A stretch of DNA of 64,000 nucleotides, taken from the NCBI GenBank assembly GCA_965227445.1, contig OZ245751.1, positions 4,278,001 to 4,342,000 of the forward strand, in the 5' to 3' direction. The stretch is from DT-110 sp030148525. GTDB taxonomy: Bacteria; Bacteroidota; Bacteroidia; Chitinophagales; Saprospiraceae. Made by a program: the position numbers and the translations under genes. Shown one piece after another: positions 17,713 through 26,183 of the stretch. The notes under the pieces were generated by a model, which worked only from the letters and a program-made list of their open reading frames with translations, had not been told where the DNA came from and made no database searches. The first letter of the stretch is position 1, and every line of letters starts with the position of its first letter.

Positions 17713-18968
17713 TCTTGTAAATGGATCGTGCCGGCCTTCATCACCATCTTCACCTTACGGAGGTCGCTGATATTTTCCTCGGGTGCCCCTTCGACGGCGA
17801 TTAGATCCGCCAATTTACCGCGACGGACCCTCCCTCGATCGTCCAGCCCCAGCAGGTCGGCGTTACCAGCAGTAACTGCCCGCCATACGGCTAAGGGCTC
17901 CATACCGTAGTCGACCATCATTTCCCATTCGCGTACATTATCGCCGTGCTCGAATACACCAACGTCACCACCGGCAACAATGGAGACACCGGCCTCCAGG
18001 GCCGCCTTGAAGCTGGCTCGCTTGCGTTGAATGCGCAGTGGTTCCGGCTCTTTTCCTTTTTCCCATCCGCGGTACTGCAGGATGGCATCCGGTGCCGCCA
18101 GGGTAGGACAAAGAGCAACTCCGCGCTCGGCCATTAGCTCAAAGACCTCGGGGGTACCACCATCACCGTGTTCGATGGTTTGTACACCGGCCAGGGTGGC
18201 TCGTCGCATGCCCTCCTCGGTAGCTGCATGGGCAACGACCGGCCGACCACTACTTCCGGCCAGCTCCACAATGAGGTCGAGCTCATCCTGTGTAAAGGTG
18301 GGCCGGGCCTCACCGTTAGGGCCCCAGCGGTAATCGCAATACACTTTGATCAGATCCGCGCCCTTACCGATCTGATCGCGGGTCACTTTAATGAGGTTAT
18401 CCCTTCCGTCGGCCACCTCGGCTCCGAGAGGCACCCGCACGTGAGGAGCAAAACCCTTGGGACCATAGCTGCCTGTCGCCACGATAGCCGGTCCGGCAAC
18501 GAGCAGGTGCGGGCCCGGAATAACACCCTTTTCGACCGCTTGTTTCAGGCCCACATCCGCATAGCCGGCACCTTCGGAGCCGAGGTCCCGCATAGTGGTG
18601 ATTCCCGCATCCAGGCTCTTCCTGAGGTGCACCGTAGCCCGGGCCACACGCTCCGCCTCCGATTCTACCAGCACCTGATCGTTCCAGGGCGTTCGATTAT
18701 AGGGGTACAGTAAAATATGAGAATGGCCCTCGATCATCCCCGGCATCAGCGTTTGGCCGGGCAGTTCGATACGGCGGGCATCGTAGGGGACCGGAAAATC
18801 GCCCCGGGGACCAATAGCGCTAATGTATTCCCCCTCGACCAATACCTGCCAGTCGGTATGGATGTTTTCACCATCGAAAACCCGTTCCGGGACCAACAGA
18901 ATGGGCTCTTGAGCCGGCAGGATCAAACAGGTACAAAGTGTCCAAAGCAGGAATACGATCTTCTTCAT
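17709..18968 (-). CDS. Secreted amidohydrolase (imidazolonepropionase-like)
   Basis: 419 aa. A signal peptide (MKKIVFLLWTLCTCLILPAQ) precedes an amidohydrolase-superfamily TIM barrel: metal site HxH in MIEGHSHILL, later His in VVAHAATEEG and QTIEHGDGG, and Asp in IVAGGDVGVF. This is the pattern of imidazolonepropionase-related metal-dependent hydrolases (Xaa-Pro dipeptidase-like), often periplasmic in Bacteroidota. The natural substrate cannot be told. Its stop codon lies within the end of MITE copy 1, so the insertion is immediately downstream and may have trimmed or replaced the last codons. Confidence 0.82.
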   Translation of the reverse strand: MKKIVFLLWTLCTCLILPAQEPILLVPERVFDGENIHTDWQVLVEGEYISAIGPRGDFPVPYDARRIELPGQTLMPGMIEGHSHILLYPYNRTPWNDQVLVESEAERVARATVHLRKSLDAGITTMRDLGSEGAGYADVGLKQAVEKGVIPGPHLLVAGPAIVATGSYGPKGFAPHVRVPLGAEVADGRDNLIKVTRDQIGKGADLIKVYCDYRWGPNGEARPTFTQDELDLIVELAGSSGRPVVAHAATEEGMRRATLAGVQTIEHGDGGTPEVFELMAERGVALCPTLAAPDAILQYRGWEKGKEPEPLRIQRKRASFKAALEAGVSIVAGGDVGVFEHGDNVREWEMMVDYGMEPLAVWRAVTAGNADLLGLDDRGRVRRGKLADLIAVEGAPEENISDLRKVKMVMKAGTIHLQD

Positions 18969-19043
18969 GGGTAGGATTTTCCAGGTTGAGATTCAGGCAT
19001 AGGTTAAGGGTTTCCTATTTCCGGGATTTAGTGGTGGAGACCT

Positions 19044-19892
19044 TTAAAGATATGATTTTGAGTGTTCCTGCAAATAGGCCTCACAGCGGTCGGCGTACGC
19101 TTGCATTATCCGTTGGGTGACAGGCCCCGGCCGACCAGTGCCCACAACCAAGCTATTAATCCCCACCACTGGCATCACTTTTTTTGTGGACCCCGTCAGA
19201 AAGGCCTCCTTAATCGTGGCCAATTCATCCAGTGTAACATCGCGGACTTCAACCTTCATTACGTCTGATGCAATGTCCAGGACCTGATGACGGGTAATGC
19301 CGTACAAGATATCTTCAGCTGGTGTAACGAGGGTATCATCGGCAGTTACCAGAAAGAAATTGGAGCGGGTGGATTCGGTAATATGGGGGCCCGAATGATA
19401 CAGTAATTCCTTAGCGCCACTTGACCGCAATTTGGGAAGCATCTGAATCCCCATCAGGTAATTAATGGTTTTTACATCGGGAACTTCCCGGCGGTATGGA
19501 TGCGTCAGCAATTTAACACCCTCCGTATAGCACGATTCAGGGTGGCCCGGCATAGGGTATTGCATGATCACCAGGTTAGGCCGGGAGGGGGAATACCCGT
19601 CCTCGGTATAGCCCCCGGTGAGCACCAGACGAATACCGCCTTTTTTTGCGCCATTGGCGGCAATCAGATCCAAAATTTGCCGAGTGAGCTCTTCCCTCGA
19701 ATATGGCACCTCCAGGTGCATGCGTTCGGCCGACCGGTAGAAGCGATCCAGATACTGATCAAAAAATAAGGGCCGGAACTCTTCAAACAGGAAATAATCA
19801 AAGATACCGTAGCCGCGTAGAATGGCCAGGTCACCTACGTTCAAAGTGGCCTTGCCAGCCGGTACGATAGTCCCATTCACTACGTATTGCAT
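19044..19892 (-). CDS. Class IV (PLP) aminotransferase
   Basis: 282 aa from the Met at 19892 (MQYVVNGTIVPAGKATL), the usual N terminus of this family; a start 10 codons earlier is possible. Fold type IV: NVGDLAILRGYGIFDYF, the PLP lysine in DVKTINYLMG, the ITESTRSNFFLV substrate/phosphate stretch and FLTGSTKKVMPV. It could be a branched-chain or D-amino acid aminotransferase or 4-amino-4-deoxychorismate lyase; the motifs do not decide. Upstream is a 750-base gene-free stretch dominated by heptamer repeats. Confidence 0.85.
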   Translation of the reverse strand: MQYVVNGTIVPAGKATLNVGDLAILRGYGIFDYFLFEEFRPLFFDQYLDRFYRSAERMHLEVPYSREELTRQILDLIAANGAKKGGIRLVLTGGYTEDGYSPSRPNLVIMQYPMPGHPESCYTEGVKLLTHPYRREVPDVKTINYLMGIQMLPKLRSSGAKELLYHSGPHITESTRSNFFLVTADDTLVTPAEDILYGITRHQVLDIASDVMKVEVRDVTLDELATIKEAFLTGSTKKVMPVVGINSLVVGTGRPGPVTQRIMQAYADRCEAYLQEHSKSYL

Positions 19893-20096
19893 ATCCCAGG
19901 ATTGACTTTGGTTTGGTGACAAGGTACGGTAAGATTCTAAAAATATGCAGCGTACACAAAAGGCGATGCTACATCGTTACGACTATTCTTTTTTGGTGCA
20001 TATTTTTTATCGTGAACGGTGGACCACTAAAGTGGTGCGCGATAGGGGGCTTCGTTTATTACCACAGCTGAAGCTGTGGCCTGATACATTCTCCGT

Positions 20097-20405
20097 GAAC
20101 CGTGAACCGTGAACCGTGAACCGTGAGCCGTGAACCGCGAACCGCGAACCGTGAACCGTGAACCGTGAACCGTGAACCGTGAACCGCGACCCCGTGAACC
20201 GTGAACCGTGAGCCGTGAGCCCGTGAACCGTGAACCGTGAACCGTGAACCGCGACCCCGTGAACCGTGAACCGTGAACCGTGAACCGTGAACCGTGAACC
20301 GTGAGCCCGTGAACCGTGAACCGTGAGCCGTGAACCGCGAACCGCGAACCGCGAACCGTGGCCCGTGAACCGTGAACCGTGGCCCGTGGACCTTGGACCT
20401 TGGAC
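20097..20405 (+). repeat. Heptamer repeat (ccgtgaa)n, about 300 bp
   Basis: About 40 units of the 7-mer accgtga with drift to accgcga, gccgtga and ggcccgtg. Minus-strand frames through it encode a heptapeptide-periodic string (SRFTVHG) with no start context or domain, so it is not taken as a gene. The 19893-20644 gap between the aminotransferase and EF-G-like genes holds nothing else that I recognise. Confidence 0.95.
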
Positions 20406-20644
20406 CGTAGCCCTGGCCCCCCGGACAGCACCAGATACTCGGAAAAAATCACCCATTTCGGGTGCGATTTCGCATTTGCCCTGCCCGTAAGTAGTCTTAG
20501 TTTTTCTCCCGTTACCGACAACTTAACAAGAATCCCACTTTCAGATACCACTGATTTTGAATAAATTATTTGGGATTTCGATAAAAAACCAAACTATAAC
20601 CTAATCTTTTGCCAAAAGGCAAAACAAAAGCAAATACTTCACCT

Positions 20645-22768
20645 ATGAGCCACACCACAAAAGATATTCGCAATGTCGTTTTACTGGGTCATTCAGGCGC
20701 CGGAAAAACGACGTTCGCGGAATGTATGCTATTTGAAGCCGGCGAGATACATCGCCGTGGCAGCATCCAGGAAGGTAATACTGTGAGCGACTATACCGAT
20801 ATTGAACGCGAAAAACAACACTCTCTGGTCAGTACCCTCCTGCATGTCAACTGGAAGGATTCAAAAATAAATATCATCGACACACCGGGCCTCGACGACT
20901 TCTCCGGGGAGGTGGTCTCGTCCCTGAAAGTAGCAGCCACGGCTGTAATCCTCCTCAATGCACAAAATGGTGTGGAGGTCGGCACCGAACTCATATGGGA
21001 ATACGTCGACGAATTTGAAGCCCCCGCACTGTTCGTTATCAATCACCTGGACCACGACAAAGCCGATTTCGACCAGACACTCGAGCAGGCCCGTCAGCGG
21101 TTCGGCTCCAAAGTGTTACCCATCCAATATCCCGTTGAGCAAGGCCCCGGATTTCACGCCATCATCGATGCCCTGCGCATGGTGATGTACGTCTTTAATG
21201 ACGAGGGCGGCAAACCCGAAAAACAGCCAATTCCCGAGTCTGAAATACAGCGCGCACAGGAAATGCACAACGACCTGGTCGAAGCGGCCGCCGAAAACGA
21301 CGAGAGTCTGATGGAGCGGTTTTTCGAAGAGGGTACGCTCAACGAGGAAGAATTAGCCGAAGGTCTCCGTCTGGCTATGGCCCAACACCTCATCTTTCCG
21401 GTTTTTGCTGCCAGCGCCGAACGAAATATGGGCAGCGGACGGATCATGGGTTTCATCAATGATATTGCTCCTTCACCCTCCGACCGCAAACCCGTTCAGC
21501 TCACCGGTGGCGGAACCTTACCATGCTCAACCGGGGGTGCCACTACCCTTTTCATTTTCAAAACAACCTCCGAACCACAGGTTGGCCTGGTCAACTATTT
21601 CAAGGTATACAGTGGTGTGCTACACAAAGGAGACGAACTCGTGAATGCAGCAAATCAAACCAGTGAGCGTTTCTCTCAGCTCTACGTAACCAACGGACAC
21701 CAACGATTACCCGTGGAGGAATTGCAAGCCGGCGACATTGGAGTGGCGGTTAAACTCAAAAATACCCACACTAATAATACCCTGAATACCAAGAACACCG
21801 ACCGGGTTATTAAGCCCATTACCTTCCCGGAATCCCGTGTCCAGGTAGCGGTTAAGAATGAGTCGGGACGCAATATGGAAAAGCTGGTCAAAGCTCTCCA
21901 CCAATTGGAGGAGGAAGACCCAACCCTCCACATCGAACAATCGGCCAGCCTGAAACAGGTTCTTCTACACGGGCTGGGGCAACTCCACCTGGACACCATT
22001 TGCTACCGTGTGCACGAGATGACGGGATTAGATATGGCGTTCGAAGCACCGCGCATTCCGTACCGCGAAACCATCACCCAATCGGCCACCGAACGTTACC
22101 GCCACAAAAAACAATCGGGCGGAGCAGGTCAATTTGCCGAATTGGAAATGCGCATTGATCCCTGGGAAGAAGGTATGCCCGACCCGGAGGGTTTGAACGT
22201 CCGTCAGAAAGAATTAGAAACCCTGCCCTGGGGTGGTACCCTGGCATTTTACTGGTGCATTGTCGGAGGTGCCATCGATCAAAAGTATGCCAACGCCATA
22301 AAAAAGGGCATCATGCAACGCATGGAGGAAGGACCGCTCACCGGCTCCAACTGCCGGGACATCCGGGTATGTGTATACGATGGTAAAATGCACTCGGTCG
22401 ATTCCAATGACATGGCTTTCATGATCGCGGCATCCCACGCTTTTCAGGAAGCTTTCCAAAAAGCAAAGCCTCAACTTATGGAACCCTTATACGATTTGGA
22501 TATTCTCTGTCCCGAAGAGTCTATGGGCGATATTATGAGCGACTTGCAAACGCGACGAGCAATGATCATGGGCATGGACACCGATGGACACTACCAGAAG
22601 ATCCAGGCTCGGGTTCCACTGGCCGAATTGTACCTGTATTCAAGCGATTTGCGATCCATTTCCCAGGGTCGGGCCAAATTCCATCGTTCGTTTGCTGAAT
22701 ACGCTCCGGTACAAGCGGAGCTACAACAAAAATTGATGCGCAATCACCAGGAGGCCGTTGCTTCCTAA
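20645..22768 (+). CDS. Elongation factor G paralogue (EF-G-like GTPase)
   Basis: 707 aa from the ATG at 20645. GTPase motifs: P-loop GHSGAGKTT (about residue 18-26), switch II DTPGLDDF and the G4 position as NHLD in VINHLDHDK instead of the usual NKxD. Domains II-V follow, including the domain IV region YRHKKQSGGAGQFAELE and domain V PLYDLDILCPEESMGDIM. This is the second-type EF-G (EF-G2/FusB-like paralogue) seen beside the main FusA in many bacteria; its role in translation is not settled. The NHLD variant may weaken or alter guanine specificity. The gene is alone and is followed by a strong hairpin. Confidence 0.85.
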   Translation: MSHTTKDIRNVVLLGHSGAGKTTFAECMLFEAGEIHRRGSIQEGNTVSDYTDIEREKQHSLVSTLLHVNWKDSKINIIDTPGLDDFSGEVVSSLKVAATAVILLNAQNGVEVGTELIWEYVDEFEAPALFVINHLDHDKADFDQTLEQARQRFGSKVLPIQYPVEQGPGFHAIIDALRMVMYVFNDEGGKPEKQPIPESEIQRAQEMHNDLVEAAAENDESLMERFFEEGTLNEEELAEGLRLAMAQHLIFPVFAASAERNMGSGRIMGFINDIAPSPSDRKPVQLTGGGTLPCSTGGATTLFIFKTTSEPQVGLVNYFKVYSGVLHKGDELVNAANQTSERFSQLYVTNGHQRLPVEELQAGDIGVAVKLKNTHTNNTLNTKNTDRVIKPITFPESRVQVAVKNESGRNMEKLVKALHQLEEEDPTLHIEQSASLKQVLLHGLGQLHLDTICYRVHEMTGLDMAFEAPRIPYRETITQSATERYRHKKQSGGAGQFAELEMRIDPWEEGMPDPEGLNVRQKELETLPWGGTLAFYWCIVGGAIDQKYANAIKKGIMQRMEEGPLTGSNCRDIRVCVYDGKMHSVDSNDMAFMIAASHAFQEAFQKAKPQLMEPLYDLDILCPEESMGDIMSDLQTRRAMIMGMDTDGHYQKIQARVPLAELYLYSSDLRSISQGRAKFHRSFAEYAPVQAELQQKLMRNHQEAVAS

Positions 22769-22781
22769 TGAAGAATACAGT

Positions 22782-22825
22782 AAAAAAGCCCGATCCGTGC
22801 CGGTTGGGAGCCGGCCGGATCGGGC
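22782..22825 (-). terminator. Hairpin with A-run, terminator-like on minus strand
   Basis: The perfect stem gcccgatcc/ggatcgggc (22788-22796 and 22817-22825) is preceded by AAAAAA on the plus strand. Read on the minus strand it is a stem followed by a T-run. It lies just after the EF-G-like stop; on the plus strand no T-run follows, and a tiny ATG-AAA frame (22828) does. Confidence 0.55.
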
Positions 22826-22882
22826 AAATGAAACATCATCACTCACTAGAAATAGGGTTAGATCACTTGGCTTTTTGAGGTC

Positions 22883-23151
22883 TTAGAGCGTGTTGGGGAT
22901 TTGTTTTTGATGGCGAAAATGTCTAGAATTAGGTTCTCACAAAGCCATTTTTGAGCTTCGTAGCAGGGCTACGGGGCGAAAGAAGGCTGCAGTGAGGTTC
23001 AAATATACCGCTTCCGAAAAGGATTGGGCTTTGCCCAACCTTTTCACGCGAGTATATACTCGACTCGAAGTGGTTTGGATTCCCAAACCACTTCGTTGTC
23101 GGTATAATAGACATTTGTAGTCCAAAGGATAAATCCCCAACACGCTCTTAA
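22883..23151 (+). mobile_element. MITE-like element A (copy 2) with nested, shortened element B
   Basis: Same terminal inverted repeats and same orientation as the 17424 copy. The nested B part (23006-23104) is 99 bp, missing about 21 bases around the central hairpin (the agcacgaagtactgcgaagc segment), so that it becomes a tight gaagtggtttgga hairpin. It ends directly before the stop codon of the lipoprotein gene at 23152. The 22769-23151 gap holds only this and the hairpin. Confidence 0.85.
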
Positions 23152-23844
23152 TCAGGCCCCTTCGGCACATTCCGCTTTAAGGGCACGGATATCTTTGGGG
23201 CTTTCGGCCGTAGCCGTTGTGCCATCCTCGTATTCTACCTCGATGGGGAACACGAGCTTAGGACGTTCGTCTGCATTAGGATTCTCCGATTTCCAGGTGC
23301 GGAGTAAGACCTTCATTTCCTGGCGGTCGGCTGCTTCTGCAGTAGTACCATCGGGGAACGCCAGAGATAGCGGATATACCGGCTTAAAGCAGAACATCGG
23401 ACGGTTGCGGTGTCCGCGCGGACCGTGATTACGCCAGTAATTACGGCGACATTCAAGGCGCAGCTTTCTCAATTCTTCGCGACTTGTAACGGTCACTACT
23501 TCGCCGTCTTCGGTTAACAGATCAATGGGAAACGCCATCTGAGGACGCTCATCAGCTTCTGGATTGGCCTCTTTCCAGGCGTACAGGGTTTCGCGAAGAT
23601 CTTCGTACGAATCCACTTCAGCGGAGGTGCTATCCGGGAAATTCAGGGTGATCGGAAAGACCAGCTCGTAGCACCCGAATCGCCCGCAGTTGGCGTTGCG
23701 TTGCATGTCGTACATCGTCGAATCCACATAGTTATCAATGTCTACCACCGAAGTTGTTAAATCGGAATCCTTTTCACAGGAGGTAAACAGACCGATGGTC
23801 ATCAGAACCATCATAATCAGAGCAGGAAATACGGAATTACGCAT
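23152..23844 (-). CDS. Lipoprotein with two tandem about 75-aa repeats
   Basis: 230 aa, not recognised by name. The N terminus (MRNSVFPALIMMVLMTIGLFTSC) is a lipoprotein signal with Cys23. Two copies of one module follow: CYELVFPITLNFPDSTSAEV through RLEC, and CFKPVYPLSLAFPDGTTAEA through KAEC. Each has FPD.T.AE, WK..NP.ADERP, FPI and a closing Glu-Cys, so the Cys pairs may form disulphides. It is divergent from the ECF sigma-factor gene, which suggests it could belong to that regulon. Function unknown; probably an envelope protein. Confidence 0.7.
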   Translation of the reverse strand: MRNSVFPALIMMVLMTIGLFTSCEKDSDLTTSVVDIDNYVDSTMYDMQRNANCGRFGCYELVFPITLNFPDSTSAEVDSYEDLRETLYAWKEANPEADERPQMAFPIDLLTEDGEVVTVTSREELRKLRLECRRNYWRNHGPRGHRNRPMFCFKPVYPLSLAFPDGTTAEAADRQEMKVLLRTWKSENPNADERPKLVFPIEVEYEDGTTATAESPKDIRALKAECAEGA

Positions 23845-24072
23845 AGTTGATTACATTTAGGGTTATTGGATATCGTTCATCCCCATAAGACTGGACTTGG
23901 ATGATTGTACTCAACCCGAAATGTTAAAAAAGTCTTAAGATATCGTGAGGTTGGGCATAGATTATTTCGTAAAGTGATGATAATGACCTCCCGGTCCAGG
24001 GTAATAGATAGAGGGTATAGGGATTTAAGTAAGTCCTAGTACCTTATACCCACTACCAAATACAACGTGAAG

Positions 24073-24080
24073 TAATTTTG
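24073..24080 (+). promoter_or_regulatory. -7 box upstream of ECF sigma gene (TAATTTTG)
   Basis: TAATTTTG fits TAnnTTTG and is 24 bases before the ATG at 24105. The upstream region (23997-24060) also has an imperfect inverted repeat, gggtatagggattt with accttataccc. Confidence 0.45.
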
Positions 24081-24104
24081 CCCCCACCAGTCAGGCTACT
24101 ACCA

Positions 24105-24674
24105 ATGAATGATCAACTTCGATGGCAACAGCTACAAGACGGGCAGCACAATGCACTGGAAGCTATATACCGCGACCACGTAGAACATTTGCTGGAATAC
24201 GGACGCCGTTTTAGCACCGATATCACCCTGGTAGAGGATGCTGTCCAGGATCTGTTTGTGTACATCTGGCAAAAGCGAGAAACCCTTTCTGCCCCGAATA
24301 CCATCCGACCCTATTTACTGGTAGCCTTGCGGCGACGAATAATCCGAACTATACAGACCAAACAAAAACGACAGGACGAGCGGCCCGTGGAGGAGTTTTC
24401 CTTTGCGGCCGAATGGGCGGTGGATGAGCAGATCATAGCTCAGGAGCTATCCGAGGAACAGGCGCGACAGTTGAAGCAAGCCTTCAGCAACCTGACCGGT
24501 CGGCAGCGGGAAGCGCTCTTTCTGCGATATTACCAAGGGTTGAGTTACGAAGAGATTTCCGACATCATGGACGTGCGGTATCAATCACTGCGGAATCTGA
24601 TATCTACTGCCTTAAAACGATTACGGGAACATATGATACCGCTCTGGCTGATCATTTTTATGCCCTTTTATTGA
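24105..24674 (+). CDS. ECF-type RNA polymerase sigma factor
   Basis: 189 aa. Region 2 is visible as EAIYRDHVEHLLEYGRRF through VEDAVQDLFVYIWQKRE and region 4 as LKQAFSNLTGRQREALFLRYYQGLSYEEI with its helix-turn-helix. It directs RNA polymerase to a small regulon and is expected to be held by the FecR-type anti-sigma factor two genes downstream. First gene of an apparent operon: a metalloprotease-like lipoprotein at 24715, FecR at 25200 and a TonB-dependent receptor at 26176, all on the same strand with short gaps or overlap. The start at 24105 fits the promoter-like box and the domain. Confidence 0.9.
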   Translation: MNDQLRWQQLQDGQHNALEAIYRDHVEHLLEYGRRFSTDITLVEDAVQDLFVYIWQKRETLSAPNTIRPYLLVALRRRIIRTIQTKQKRQDERPVEEFSFAAEWAVDEQIIAQELSEEQARQLKQAFSNLTGRQREALFLRYYQGLSYEEISDIMDVRYQSLRNLISTALKRLREHMIPLWLIIFMPFY

Positions 24675-24714
24675 GTACAATTTAGATTTCATGTCCTCCT
24701 ATACATAAAAGCCC

Positions 24715-25188
24715 ATGTGCACGAAGCCCAACATTTGGTTTTTTCTGTTGCCTCTTCTCCTGGAAAGTTGCCAAAAAGAAGAGATTCCTGCGCCCGGACA
24801 GGTTGATGCAGAACTTGCTTCGTACCTCGAGGATTTTATCAACGAAGGGGAAGCCAGAGACTACCAACCCGTGATCGATCCGGCAATACTGGACATTCGC
24901 TTCGACACCCTGACCGGTGCAGTAACCGGTCAGTGCCTGACCTATTCTGACGGACGACGCGAGATTAAAGTAAGTATGTCGTTTTGGGCTAATGCCGCTG
25001 CTTTTGACAAAGAGTTTCTCGTATTTCACGAATTGGGGCATTGCCTGCTGGACCGCGAACATCTGGATACCCAACGAGCCGATGGAACTTGCCTGAGCAT
25101 GATGCACAGTGGCCAGGGAAGGTGCCGGAACACCTACGGAGCAAGTACCCGGACCCGGTATCTGGACGAACTATTTCAAGCCGATTAA
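24715..25188 (+). CDS. Lipoprotein with HExxH zinc-metalloprotease motif
   Basis: 157 aa. The signal WFFLLPLLLESC places the lipidated Cys at about residue 19. The central motif VFHELGHCLLDREH is an HExxH zinc site with a further His downstream, as in small metallopeptidases; the rest is unlike any family that I can name. It lies between the sigma factor and FecR genes, an unusual insertion in this operon type. Inference: it could process an envelope signal or the anti-sigma system; it could equally be an unrelated passenger. The start ATG at 24715 is the only one in frame near the signal. Confidence 0.68.
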   Translation: MCTKPNIWFFLLPLLLESCQKEEIPAPGQVDAELASYLEDFINEGEARDYQPVIDPAILDIRFDTLTGAVTGQCLTYSDGRREIKVSMSFWANAAAFDKEFLVFHELGHCLLDREHLDTQRADGTCLSMMHSGQGRCRNTYGASTRTRYLDELFQAD

Positions 25189-25199
25189 ACACGGAGCGT

Positions 25200-26183
25200 A
25201 TGCAACCACATTTTTTACAATACACGGCGGAAGATTTCCTGGAAGCTGATGAGTTCCTGCGGTGGCAACGTCAACCCGAACGAACTGATTTGGCGGAAGC
25301 CTGGGAAAAATGGCTCGAAGAACATCCGGAGAAGAAATCAGCCATAGCAAAAGCGAAGCAACAGCTCGAACGCTTAACTCCCCGGAAGCTACCCGCACAT
25401 TCCGTTGATAAGGATGCTCTGTGGAACCGCATTTCCGAACAGACTGGTTCCGAATCAGACAAAACCACACCTGCCAAAGTCCGCAAACTATGGCCGCGAC
25501 TGGCCGGTGTAGCCGCCAGCCTGGCCCTGTTAGCAGCCTTTTGGTTTCTATGGCCCGATTCGACGACCCTGGAGGTTGCCCGGGGAGACACCCTTACCTA
25601 TACCCTTCCCGACAATTCTCAGGTGTACCTGAATGCCGCCTCCGATCTGACCTTCAGGAAGGGACAGTGGGACCGGGAACGAACCGTACATCTGCGGGGG
25701 GAAGCCTTCTTCCAGGTAACGAGTGGCAATTCCTTTACCGTAGAGACCGTGCGTGGTGATGTAACCGTGCTGGGGACCAGCTTTAACGTCCTGCAGCGCG
25801 GAGCCCGCTTTGCTGTCGAATGCCGGGAAGGACGGGTCGAAGTACGTGCCCCGCAGTCAGATGCGGTCGTTCTCGCCGCCGGTGAGGCAGTTCGGTTAAC
25901 GGATGGGGTACTGAACCGATATGATGTAAACGACACCAATCTCCAGCCAGGATGGATCAAGGGCGTTTTCCGGTTTGATGACCAACCCCTGAGCGAGGTA
26001 TTTGCCGAACTGGAACGTCAATTTAATATCGACGTACAATACGCCGAAGAAATCGGCGCTACTTCATTTACCGGGGTCTTTGAATCAACGGATTTAAACG
26101 ATGCCCTCTACAACGTAACCTGGCCGATGGGACTGAGATATACCATCACCGAAGAAACCGTTGAGATCACAAAAGATGAATAA
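25200..26183 (+). CDS. fecR: FecR-family anti-sigma factor
   Basis: 327 aa from the ATG at 25200, 11 bases after the lipoprotein stop. Cytoplasmic N-terminal part, one membrane segment (GVAASLALLAAFWFLW, about residue 103-118), then a periplasmic FecR domain (LEVARGDTLTYTLPDNSQVYLNA, VLGTSFNV) and the C-terminal LSEVFAELERQFNIDVQY domain (DUF4974-like). It senses the N-terminal signalling domain of the TonB receptor and controls the sigma factor. The last 8 bases overlap the receptor start. Confidence 0.92.
   Translation: MQPHFLQYTAEDFLEADEFLRWQRQPERTDLAEAWEKWLEEHPEKKSAIAKAKQQLERLTPRKLPAHSVDKDALWNRISEQTGSESDKTTPAKVRKLWPRLAGVAASLALLAAFWFLWPDSTTLEVARGDTLTYTLPDNSQVYLNAASDLTFRKGQWDRERTVHLRGEAFFQVTSGNSFTVETVRGDVTVLGTSFNVLQRGARFAVECREGRVEVRAPQSDAVVLAAGEAVRLTDGVLNRYDVNDTNLQPGWIKGVFRFDDQPLSEVFAELERQFNIDVQYAEEIGATSFTGVFESTDLNDALYNVTWPMGLRYTITEETVEITKDE

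Noticed and set aside
20007..20551. Open frames of 149 and 174 codons encoding SRFTVHG-type repeats
   Set aside because: They are forced open by a 7-base repeat that lacks stops in the minus frames; no start context, domain or neighbour supports a gene.
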